From the NCBI RefSeq assembly GCF_029227915.1, contig NC_079887.1, positions 21,139,650 to 21,203,649 on the forward strand: 64,000 nucleotides of DNA, written 5' to 3'. Of the stretch, positions 41,068 through 58,500 are shown in pieces. Below the pieces are notes generated by a model. The model had not been told where the DNA came from and searched no databases. It saw only the letters and a list, made by a program, of their open reading frames with translations. This stretch comes from Hydractinia symbiolongicarpus (Eukaryota > Cnidaria > Hydrozoa > Anthoathecata > Hydractiniidae). A program made the position numbers and the translations under genes. How positions within the stretch are numbered: the first letter of the stretch is position 1; each line of letters starts with the position of its first letter.

Positions 41068-41776
41068 AGCTACGGGGACACGGTCAACAATTTTCATGCG
41101 AATGCTACAAAAAAAATTTTGTTGCAATCGCATGCAAAGATGTTTCCGTGTCGCATGAGTTCCAGCACGTGAAACAAAATTTATGAAAGTGAAACCAAAA
41201 CATGTGTGACAGTGATTAATGATGGCCGTCGCAGTTGATCGAAGTATAATAATCGCTTCTATTGCACTTCTTCTTGATGAAGAAGAAACAAAGAAAAAAC
41301 AATCCATACGATCTATTTGAACAAGGCCATGGTTACAACGATTTGCTTTCGGTATAAAATTTAATAAGTTCATTTTTTCTTTTTTCGAAAGTTTTTGCTT
41401 CGCTTGATCTTCCGCCATGTGGAAGTCTTGTCTAGTCTTGTCTAATTTGTTGTGATTGAAAAACTTTTGTTTTGATTTGTTTTTAAACGAATTTGATTGG
41501 TTAAAATAAAAAATGTTGCAAAAATTCTCCTCAAAGTGCGGGGACACGAGAAATTTCCTGAACCTCATTTGCAACATGAAAATTTTGTTGCAGCAACAAA
41601 AAAAATCCAAATTGATTTGAATTTTTTTTTTGTTAGAGCAACAAAAATTTTGAGCGAAAAATGTTGCAGAATGAGGATATTTGATGTGGGGACACAGTGA
41701 AACATTTTCATGCGATTGCAACAAAACAATTTTTTTGCTGCAATCGCATGAAAATTGTTGACGTGTCCCCGTAGCT
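41068..41776. mobile_element. PIF/Harbinger-type element with decayed transposase start
   Basis: TIRs AGCTACGGGGACACGG...AACAATTTTCATGCG and the inverse, flanked by TAA on both sides (41065-41067, 41777-41779), matching the 3-bp TWA duplication of PIF/Harbinger. On the plus strand, from the ATG at 41219, a short frame reads MMAVAVDRSIIIASIALLLD and then, after one in-frame TGA, TRPWLQR. This recalls the W-x-RPW motif at the start of Harbinger transposases. The rest of the transposase is missing. Further copies of the GGGGACAC end occur internally at about 41540 and 41690, suggesting nesting. Confidence 0.82.
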
Positions 41777-42548
41777 TAAGGTTTAAAAGTTTCAAAATTT
41801 TTGAGAATTCCATTGCAAATATCTCCAGATGCAGGAGTTAAGCATTTCTTTTGTTCTCGTTGGATAGCTAATTTTATTTTCTTAAAAAAAGTCACAATTT
41901 TCTAAACAATTCTAGATTTCCTTTTGGTTATGCATGCGCAGTTGGGCTTAAATGTGCCATGCGTATAATAGATGAATGAAATGAATGCATCACGTCGTCG
42001 TTATTTTTGCCTAAGTTTTTCCTTGTTATCTTTTTATTATTCGTTTCTTTCTTAAATACTCCCAATCAAAAATCAGGTGTATCATATCCCTAAAATAAGC
42101 TGTAATAGAGGGTGTAAATTCTGTAACATGATGTCGAGTGGTTTGTAGCCAACCTTAAACAGTGTCAGCCAGAGAAAATTATTAAACAGTCGACAGAAGT
42201 AAATATTTTTCGCGAACGCATGACGTGTAGTGTTTTACGTATTGTGTCACATGCGAGGTGTTTGCTGAATGTACATGAGAAAGAATTAGTTATAAATCGT
42301 TAATCAAATTCTCTATTCAATTTTTCTGTCCGTGGAAAGCAAAATCACAGGGAAGTTATGTAAGCGGCTTTGACATCAGCAAACAAACCCTGGGAACGAG
42401 AATATGTTTAAAAAAAATTATCTATCATCAAATTAAAAGACTGAATTTTATCCCGGCATGAGTGCAAGATACACTTATCCAAATCTGATATCTCTGATAT
42501 CAGAACCATTTTAAAACATATTCTACAAATTTATGTACACAAAATAAA

Positions 42549-48366
<5,818 letters not shown>

Positions 48367-48927
48367 TTTTTACTTGGTAATTCTAATTCCTTGTTTATGT
48401 TTTAGATATCAAGGCTTTAGCCTGGTCTTATGGTAAAAAAGGTTGACCTCGGCTGACCTTTTACACATGTGTTTATGTTTCTAAGTTTACGCAGCCAGGC
48501 AACGGTGCTTCATGATGGCGGCTCTGTTTACATTAGACCCGCGTGTGTGAGACCCGCCAGGTATACAGGTCAAGAGCGATTCAAAACACCGTTGATAATT
48601 TAACAGATTTAAAATGACTGAAAATGACTTATGACTTAAACCTTTGTATTTTCCTTTCCTTATTTCGAATCTCCCTAATTCGAAAACTTTCAAATTTTAA
48701 GTTAAGAACCTTGTAAACTATCATCGAATTCTGAATGCTTAGCTTTGGCATTTTGTTTTTTTATCAATATGCCTAAACAACACAAAAATGCGCTGCAAGT
48801 AATTTCATGGATAAACAATTGTTCATTTCGTTTCAATTTCGCAATTTGACGAATAGTATTTAGAAAAGGCAACTTTGTGATTCAAATCTCTCTATATTTT
48901 CAATTTTCACGTTAGATTCCATCTTGG

Positions 48928-49030
48928 CGGCGATTCAGTATTGAAGAGTAAATGTTACCATAGCCCCGGGTTAACCCAAGATATGTAAAGTAAATTGGGG
49001 AGATAACACTGTGTGGGCCGTGGACGTAGC
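48928..49030 (+). mobile_element. SINE family copy
   Basis: ACCATAGCCCCGGGTTAACCC...AAATTGGGGAGATAACACTG...GGGAGTTAA matches the reverse complement of 54655-54770 over more than 90 bases. The tRNA-like head is truncated. Confidence 0.75.
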
Positions 49031-49676
49031 AGGGAGTTAATAGAGCGCGGAGCCTAGTTGGCTATGCGTAGGCTTAAAATGAGGATTACATACTCTAGGA
49101 CTCCTTATCTAAACCATTGAATCTCCAGGAAATAATAGACAGGGTATACCCTTTGGTATTTGTGAAGCTAGGCATGTAAAATATGCACTTTTATTTATAA
49201 AACAGTCCCGTTACTTAACAGGCATTACAAGAAACATTTAGCATCCAATAGGTTCGCATTTCTCCATTTCAAGCTTTCGATATGCGTACTTTCATTAACT
49301 AACTTTCGTTAGGCTGCGGTACGATTTTGTGGATTCTTTGGTAGGAGGTATCTAATTTTAGCAACGCACGATGTCCAATAACATTCTATGCAAGGTTTTC
49401 ATCAAAAGCGTTGGAGGTCAATGGATTTCAAGAGTATATTGGTATTTACGCTAACATGGAAACCACAGTCCTTATTCTATGACCTAAACTTGAATAAAAG
49501 CTTGTAATGTCAACGAATTTTAGTCAAAAAACCCTTTAATAAATCATACATCATAAAAAATATATTAATAGACAAAAAACGAAGAGTGAAAATATCTCTC
49601 AGACCATCGCAAAAGGGAGAAAGAAGGTGGCGTTAATATTGCATTTACCAGATAACTACTTTAAAAAAGTGAAATT

Positions 49677-49682
49677 TTTATT
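49677..49682 (-). terminator. Candidate polyadenylation signal for RPAIN
   Basis: AATAAA on the minus strand about 90 bases downstream of the RPAIN stop codon. Confidence 0.5.
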
Positions 49683-49773
49683 TTAAAATAAATACTGTAC
49701 ATATCTTTGTTACACGTATTCAAACCAAATATATACAACGACAATAACAATAACAACAAAATAACAGTTTCAG

Positions 49774-52701
49774 TTAAATGATGATAGACATACAATCGCA
49801 TACCTAAAAACAAAAAAGACATTTGTTTTAAAAATAACATTAGATTGTTAAGATTTTCATTTAGGATTAATGTACCTGTAAGACATCCCTACAAAACAAC
49901 CATGTCAGCACATGAAATTGTTAGCAAAGCCTGATACTTTATAAATTCTGAACACAACTAAAAAACGAGTATTTTTAGGCCACAACGCTGAAATATATGT
50001 ATCTACTAAAAAAATTTCTAGGCTATAAAGCTTCGTAGTGTTAGAATATCCATCACCCATTGCGCTAACAAAGATGGAAGATTGAAAACAGGTTAATAAA
50101 CCTACTCGACAAGTTAGCATCAAGTTTTTCATGTCATCCAAACCAGTGTAATCAACAACAACAAATTCTGGTTCCTGAGAACATGTGGAACTGTAAAAAA
50201 CCAAAATAAAAGAGATAATGCAAGATTCCTTTCTCTGTGTGTAGCCACCTAAGCATTTATATTTCAACCCAAAAATGTATTTTATCAAAACAGGCAATCA
50301 GAAAGAAAAAATATCGAGAGAAAAAGTTTAATACCTGTGTGCAAGGATTGCATCTGATAATTGAGACTGCACATACTTTAGATCAATAGCATCATGCTAA
50401 AATTAAAATACAGATGATTGTTTAAATGTCATTTTTTGATAGAGATTGTAAAAAATTTTACCTTGATAATATTTTAATATTATCTTAGAGCAAATTTGTC
50501 TTTTAGTAAACGGTCATTATCATTTTGTTTTGCCCGATGATGGGAGAAGGATCTCCCGAAACGACCATTTTTATGCAATACCCCACGTATAAGCAAGAAT
50601 AAACTAATAAACAAACAAACAAATTAAACATATACATACTTGAGTGTCAATGCGTAATCCACACATACAAAATATCACACTTTCATTCTGAAGAAGATTA
50701 TTTCTAAATTGCAACGAAAAACATTTGTGAAGTTGCAAGGTCGTTCATACAGCAAGTCAACAATATTACAACCATTTCCAAATAACAAACACACAAATAA
50801 TACCTCTTACAAACAGGACATGTAATAGCATCTGTAGATAATAAATCAATTGCAGCACAGAGACATTGTTCATCAAATGCGACCAAATCTTCATATTCGA
50901 CCAACAAACGCTGTTCTAAATACAAACTAGTCATGCATGAATATATTATTTTCTGGTGTAGCAGTTGATCCTTCAAATATAATCTCGATTAAAGCACCTT
51001 ATTTTAATCGGCCTTTTCATCAAACACATCAAAATTTTTTAAGGATTGTCGCATTTTGTATAAAGTGAAATTTAATGACTTTAAATGAGAATTTTAAACC
51101 TCTTTTGATAAGATAATAGTACTTTCATAAAAAAGAAATTAAGGAGATTTGAGGACATTTTCATATTCCTCCAAAGAAATTGAAAATATTTGAGGAGAGT
51201 TTTTAAGAGGCGTTTCAACCTTGTTTTAATAAACGTGTTCCTTCTTCAAACACTTTCTTCCAACAAAAACTCTTACATTAGCAGGGTGCTTATTAAAATC
51301 CACAGCAAGTGTCAGTGACTAACTGATATATGTTATTAACACAGAAGGTTTGCAAATAATCACACCCTCAAAAATGCTCAGACAATTAAAGAAGAAACAT
51401 ACTTAGTTAAACAAATTGAGCTGGTTTTATGTTTATACCTTCTTTCAAAAGCTCCTGCTGTACACTTTCAAAGACACCAAGAATTTCATCAAGTTCAAAA
51501 CTATCAAGATCATCAAATTCCTAAAGATACACTATCATGTTTACGACACAATGCACAAATACACACAAATAGCAAACTTTTTAACCAAATTTTTTGACAA
51601 ATTTAACCATAGAAGTATTTATTTGGTATTCATTGCTGTTAACACAATGGCTTTTGTGTTTACCATTCCTGAGTCTAAATATGAATTATGTAGAAAGGCT
51701 GTTTTAGGGAAACCTAAAGTATTAGTATCTAAATCTCTTTTAAAAAAATAATGGTTAAAAACATGTTTTTCATTGTAGAAAGAATGTGAGATTTTGCATT
51801 CATTAAACATAAATTGAAGGGAGTTGCTCACAACATGTGGCTTAATGAAAATTGATGTAGCATGTATTTACATATTTTAGGTGCAGTTCTATGTGTACAT
51901 GGGTATTAAAAAGAATGTACATTAAAAATAAAACTCTTACATACAAAATTTTCCTTCGCTCCCCTTCTGCAATGTGGTAAACTCGATAACAAGGGACTTT
52001 CAAGTTTCATTTTCTTCCATTCATCAGTCATCAAATTGCTTACAAATTCTTGTGAAGAATGAGGAGAGTAAACTTTTTCTGAAGCTTGACGGATGTTGCT
52101 AACAAGTTCATGCCGTTTGCTTTTCAAACGATTCAAGCAACCCTTAATATGCAAAATGTGTATATTTATTTAAGGAATTTACATTTCCCTTAACACGATT
52201 TTAAATTCAGCCTCTTGAGTAAGTGTATTTTAATTTCTTACTGGTGTTAATTAAAACTACAATAATTAAGTTAGATGGTAATAAAATAATAATTTCTACA
52301 AATTACAAAACTAATAAAAACAGTTGTGCCAGAGTAATATCATATTTAACACTTGTATTACACCAAACAAAAACCTTGCATAAGAAAGACTAAAAATGTT
52401 TTGTTCTTACATTTTATCTTTTACATTGCTAGAAGAGTAGTTGTCTTGTATTTACTTATTAAATCTTTATGCTCTGTTCTTAGTAGTGTAAATTAAGTTG
52501 GCAAAAGACCTTTAACTTTTTTTTACCATGGTCATTCGATTGACTGCTATTTTGGAGGATGTAAATTTTTTGAAACAGTAATTTCCTATAATAGGATAAT
52601 TGGTTTAATGCCTGTACCTGTCGAAATCTCTCTCGCCATGCACCTGTAGGAGTTCGATCTTTTAAACCAGTTCTTTTTTTTCTTTCAGGCGTTTTCTCCA
52701 T
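49774..52701 (-). CDS. RPAIN: RPA-interacting protein
   Basis: Zinc-finger adaptor (RIP) that binds replication protein A and promotes its nuclear import. There are eight minus-strand exons: 52701-52618, 52142-51945, 51520-51439, 50915-50804, 50703-50640, 50396-50335, 50190-50106 and 49803-49774. They total 717 nt (238 aa; human 219). The N-terminus contains GAWRERFRQ, corresponding to the human WKEAFRQ RPA-binding region. A middle acidic helix (EFDDLDSFELDEILGVF) follows. The C-terminal zinc module has CPVC in exon 4, CMCGL in exon 5, a His/Cys in AHSSTC, and a last pair in LTCRVCD. The last donor was chosen at CGA/gtaggt because it restores CxxCD as in the human C-terminus; a donor four bases further on would lose it. 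The final exon is only 30 nt. The gene sits head to head with the CASP/CUX gene, 2.8 kb apart. Confidence 0.93.
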
Positions 52702-55547
52702 TAAAATCTCTATCTGTGATAATATGAGGTAAATTTTGTGTTACAAAAAAGTGCGTTACAACATCATTAATAAAAAATTACAGAAATTAAGACATAATTA
52801 TAATGAATGATAAACAGTATATAGTACGAGGTATATAACAATGTATTTAAGTATTTCTAATGTTGCTAACTGCAGAGTTTTTTATAGTATTAATAATTTT
52901 TTAAAGATTTCTTTTACATGCAATCTGTAGTAAAAATATAAGAGAAAAAAAAATGTTATCATTTGAGAAAACCAAATCAAGTCACTGTGTCAAATTACAA
53001 AAAGTAAAGCACTGGTTGGCTGAGAAAAATCAATACAGCCTTTTGAGTAAATGATTTGAGGCATTCATAATGATTTAAGTCACAATAGCTATCATCTATG
53101 GTAAGGAATTGTGTAAAAACATCATATTGTTTACACGCCACACTGCCAAGACTGTTAAGATCAATGTTTTTGTACTGGACTAAATTGATAAACAAGATAT
53201 ATCTGTGTCTGTGTGTCACAATCACATTCACACTCACATCAAAATATTTAGAAACTTTCACAATTTTGAAATTTCACGTCAGGCCCCACAAAATATAAGG
53301 CTAGTCACAAGTCAATTCTCATTGTTTTTTCTTGCTCTTTAATTTCTCCTGATGTGTAATAGTCATTGAAAAAACTCTTTTGAATCAATCCAAAATCATG
53401 TATTTTTACACGTAGAGTGCATGGAGCTCATGATAATTGCAGTTCCCAAATAATGATGTTTGTTAAAATCAAGCCCAACATGACATATGTGTAACAATAT
53501 AGGTACAAACAACAGTCTTATTTACCAAAGCCTAACCAGGTAGGAAAGTGTCACTAATCACACAAAACTTAGGTCTAAATTAATTTTGGTCAGTTATCCT
53601 ACCCAAATACTACCAGCCATAACAATAGTAGAAAAAGTGTCATTTCTTAAAAGATTGTTGGGCCATAGTTTAAAATAAATGGGTACCATGATTACATGAT
53701 TATATATATAATGGATAGGGAAAAAATGTGGTGGTACTGGTTCTAGATTTTGCAGGTTCACTTCAAAATATTAACTGTTTGATACAAATAAATCAAGTTT
53801 TTCGTTTTCTAAAACGGTTGACAGACATTTTAGGGGATTACCAACACCCAAAGTAATTTCCTGGATTAACCCCTGAAGTACAGATTTGCAGTTTTGACAG
53901 TCTTACACATTCCTACAAGTATTTGCCTACTCAAAGCAACAATTTTTCCACCAACCCTTCCCAAATTTATTTATTTATTTTTTATGATACACCAACAATA
54001 CATTGACATGCCTGTTTGATTGGACTTAATCCAATTGGTTCATCATTTATAATGTATAACACTGTTGAGCCTTCTAAGATGTCTAATTGATTTAACGTTT
54101 TATTTGGATGTCTAATTGCTCAAATATATAGAAAAATATAGTTAAAATGTAATTGCAGTTCCTCTTGGATCTTAAGCTACCCAAAAAATCTCTAATCTTC
54201 ATTCAGGCTGACCACTAATAAAATTAGAACAAAAGTAAGGATATTAAGGAGAATTAAGGGGAAAATCTCACATTTTTTAAGGATATTTTGCTGCAAAAGA
54301 GAATAAAAAAGTAAGAAAATAAGGATAATTAAGGAGAAAACCAATTTTAGTTCTCTATCTTTAACGTTGCATACTATGTTCTATGATAAGAAAATTATAC
54401 ATATTATACAATATACATATGAATTATGCCCTGAAAGATAGAAAATATAGGATTTCAGGTAACAGAGAAATATGTCTTATTTTACTGGTGATGAACAATC
54501 CATGAACACATTTCCAAAAAAGTTAAGATCAGAAAAATAAGAAATAAGGAGAAATTAAGGAGAATAGCTAAAATTTGAATTTTTTTAAGTATACTTAAGT
54601 ACTTTTAAGGAAATTTTCTTTTTCTAAGGTTATTTAAGGAATGTAACTAGTCAACTCCCGGCAACATCCAACAGCCCACACAGTGTGCCATCTTCCCAAT
54701 TTACCTCACATGGCTTGGGTTAACCTGGGGCTATGGTATCATTCACTCGCCCATTTTGAATCGTTGTCAAGAGGAATCGAACCCCTGTCTCCCGCACAGA
54801 GTACGAGAGCTATAGCTAGCTAACCACTAATCTACGGTGCCACAAACTACTCAAAATTGTTCGCAGGCCCATTGTTTTCAAAATAAAATCAAAAAAATTA
54901 CGTCACACAGGTCTATTTGGCTTAGAACCAACAGGGTTAAGTTCAGTGACGAAAGAGTGGATTTATAATGCAAACTGCACCTGAGTTTGAGATAGTATAT
55001 CCTTGGATCCAGGTTAACATCATCATTTTAAAAAGAAAACAAAAGAACTTTTGAGGAAAATGGAGTGGCATATTTAAATTTATGAGCAAGAATTATATAA
55101 GATAGGAAACTTGGAATTTTCACAAGAGTTTGACCGTAATATTTAACAGCATTGAAATATTTTTACTGATACCACAGTTGATTTGTGTGGTCGTTTCTTG
55201 AAAAAGCTTTTAAAGTTTGGCTACATTTTATTGTTAAATTTAAATATGCTGTTCATTTTTGTTGGCTGGTGGATAACTTTATTAGTTTTGAACGACATCT
55301 AAAAATTTTGTCCCTTTTCTGTTTTTCCTCAGCAGACTTTGCAGCCGTGATGCCATATTACCGACTCCACTAAAACATTCAGTGAAATCACAGGGTCTTA
55401 GAAAGCTGTGTAAAAAAACAAACTTTTTCTTTTTTTTATTACCTCCCCCCCCCCCCTTACCGTAACGCTGTCGTTATAACAAACGCGAGCTGTATGTTTA
55501 CATCAAGACGGGGGACGTGTCTTCCTGCAGGCCAAAGACGAAACAAC
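52702..55547. other. Divergent intergenic region RPAIN / CASP
   Basis: 2.8 kb between two head-to-head genes. It holds one SINE (54655-54845), a (T)n(C)13-type homopolymer block near 55430-55457, and otherwise AT-rich sequence. Open frames at 52995-53298 and 55185-55373 show no family features. Promoters for both genes should lie here, but I cannot define elements. Confidence 0.6.
54655..54845 (-). mobile_element. tRNA-derived SINE, best copy
   Basis: On the minus strand the head has GTAGATTAGTGGTTAGC (A box) and GGGGTTCGATTCC (B box) at tRNA spacing. A body follows with CCATAGCCCCAGGTTAACCC and GAGGTAAATTGGGAAGATGG. The body is shared with 48928-49030, and with 62950-63095 including a tRNA-like head. 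This is the clearest multi-copy family in the window. Confidence 0.8.
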
Positions 55548-58500
55548 ATGGCGAACCTGAAGTCAGTCCTAAAATGTTGGATAGAGTTTAATTTGCCCGC
55601 GCTTCAGGTATAGCTAAATCTTCTACTCTGTTTTCAACAAGGAAACTAGTAAAATAACCACGAACTATCTGATTGATCACACGTCAAGCAAAAATTCAGA
55701 ACAAGAGACTTTAGTGCAGGAGAAGTTTCTTTCTTTACACTACCATCATTAAGCCTAGCTAGTGTGTCAAACGTGTGTCGTGTGTTTATTTCATGCAGAT
55801 ATGTGATCGCACCTGCATCCAGTGGGTGACACCCGCAATCACAGTGTCCTCACCTGACTGAAAAGTTATAGATAGAATCACCTGCATCCAGCAATTTAAC
55901 CTGCATTCAGAATGATATTTGGTCGAAGTTACGATTAGAAAGTCTAAAGTTTGACGTCAGTTTGACGTCATAACGATTTTTTTGGAGGTGAAAAGTTTCC
56001 GTATTTTAGGTGAAGAGAGTGCACAGCTAGACATATTTTGGAGTTTTAAGAACAATGTTAGGGAGCGAAGATTTTCGGAGCAAAATCTAAATAGCTAAGC
56101 ATCATTTCCAGACAGATTTTTATTGTGGCTACCTACATTTTTTAGCATTTTTCCCACTACGAACTAGGTTTGTTTTCACCCTTTTTAAAAATGGTGGATG
56201 TAGCATAAATGTGATTCGTCAATTAAGCAAAATGTCATTCATCACTACGGCAACAAAGCTGTACCGAATTGTCGAATGTATTTCATTGCTTAGTTGCTTT
56301 GCGACTTTTGAGGAAGTTTCAAACTGTTTTAAATAGAATAATACTTTTATTGCACCCACAAAATTGCAAACAGATTACGAAATATTTCAATATATAGCGG
56401 CTATTTGTGATAAAGAACAAATTAATATTTAACGAACTTTTTTTAAAACAAAGGTAATTAATGTTTCGTCTTTTTCGCTACAACTTGAGATAGCATGGTT
56501 TCTATTATCATTAAATATATAAAAGAAATGCTTTTTTTTTCGAAATGTGTTCAAATTAGAACTTCAAATTCAACTTTCCTGAATTTATTTTCTAGCTTTA
56601 TCTAAAATTTTAGTTGGGTAGTTTAAAGGGTGCGTCCGAAGGAACCCTTTGATTTCCTCGATTGATCAAAATTGTGAGGCTTATTCTTACAATACCACAC
56701 TCAAACGCTGAAGAAGAGAGAGTATTTTAATCATACGAAAGAACAAAATGTGTTTCAGGCCTAAGTTAGATCATGAAGAAACTCTTGGGAGTATTGTCAC
56801 AGTGAAACTAGCTATGGAATCACAGGCTGTACAGCGATTTAAGATTTCTAATGATGTTCTCACAGCTGCAAAAATTGATGCATATCAATACAAGTTGCAA
56901 CACCCATCAAAAAGTACATGAACAATGTTTATATTTATACTTGAAAATAATATTTCATGTCTCCGTAGAATTAAAGATGTTATCCAGATAAGAAGATTGA
57001 ATTGGCTGGGGCACTTGGAAAGAATGGAGGAGGATAATTGGGTAAGAAAGTGTAGAGACTTGATAGTTCCTGGGGCAAAGCCCAGAGGCAGACCGAGAAA
57101 GACTTGGCAGGAGGTTATAAGGACAGACTTGATTCACAGGAAGTTGAGTTTAGATCTAACACAGTCTAGATCAGATTGGAAGAGGGTCATTAATATACCC
57201 CGTCCAACCCATGCTAGCATGGAAAACGGACGTTAAGCCGAGAATGATGAATGATGACTTAAATAGGACCAGGGCATCTCAATTCTCTCATACACCTGAC
57301 GCTCAGGGTGTGAATAAAAACACTATAATTAGCATTTTCCTGACACTCAGGACATGCTGATGCATTGGACACTCAGGGCATGAAGACGCCTATAATGCAT
57401 ATCCTGATGCTTAGAATATGCATGTTTGTGCATGTGACAAAGCATGAAGGAGACACCTGCATCCCCCCATTCTTCAAAATTTCTATAAATACACGCTTAC
57501 TGAACAAGCTTGCTGAATTAGTATAAGGTCATCCCCAATCATGTGCCTCCTACATAGCAAAATCACTTTACAACTTAGTAACAACAGAGCTGTAGAAAAT
57601 AATACCTTTCCTTGACCCCAAATGACTTTAAGGCGAGTGTAGAGGAAAAAAATGATTTTTTTTCGTGAAATTGGGGCAAAATATACTAAACTTTTTAATT
57701 ATGAAATTTTTTTTCAAAAATTCCATCTGGATCTCTGTTTATTTTGTTTGTTTATGTTTACTCGCTAATAACGCTGTGATGATCTTTATAACACTTTTTC
57801 TGTGTCATATGTGCTCACTTGTGCATATTTCCTTCAAAACAAAACAAAATTTTGAAGAGCTGATATTTTTCTCACTTTCCAAAGAGAAAAATATCACGCT
57901 TTAAAAATGGAAAACCTGTCAGTGTAATTTCAATGCCGCAAGTAGCCGCATGTGAGTAAAAAATTAAAAACTTTAAAACTCTTTTTCTCAGTGTTTATTT
58001 TTTAATAAAATGGTATCGACATCTGAACTTTCTCTTACAAAACTAAATAACGTTTGTGTAGGAGAGCTAGTTTGAAATAAAGCTAAATAAAAGAACTAAA
58101 AAGGGTTTTTTTTATTTTTTTTGTAAAAACGTGTTTAATTTTTTTTACAGCCGTCTATGTGAAAGAAAACAAGTTGAAAAAGTAGCATTTGGAAGAATAT
58201 GAAATAGTAAGAACACTATAAAATTTTGAACAAAATAGTAAAAACCCTTTTTAGATACAGCCCAGCTGGGAAGAATAGTCAAAAAATTTTTAAAAAAATC
58301 CAGCCATTTTGTAAGAGAAACATCAGTTAGGAGAGACTGGGGTAAATTTTGTATACACCTAAACCTCAAACGACCTTAATATTTTTCCAAAAAAAATATA
58401 TCACTCAATTGAGAAAAATAAGAGCTTCCAAAATATCTACATATCAGGTTATGAAAATGTTATTTAGAGATGATATTTGGATTATAAAAATCATGCGCAC

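Noticed and set aside
41047-41724. 225-codon minus-strand open frame
   Set aside because: It runs through both TIRs of the Harbinger-type element and translates inverted-repeat sequence; no domain. The transposase remnant is on the other strand.
50102-50105. Alternative RPAIN exon 7 donor four bases downstream
   Set aside because: It would change frame and lose the final CxxCD zinc-ligand pair, whereas the chosen donor gives an end matching the human protein.
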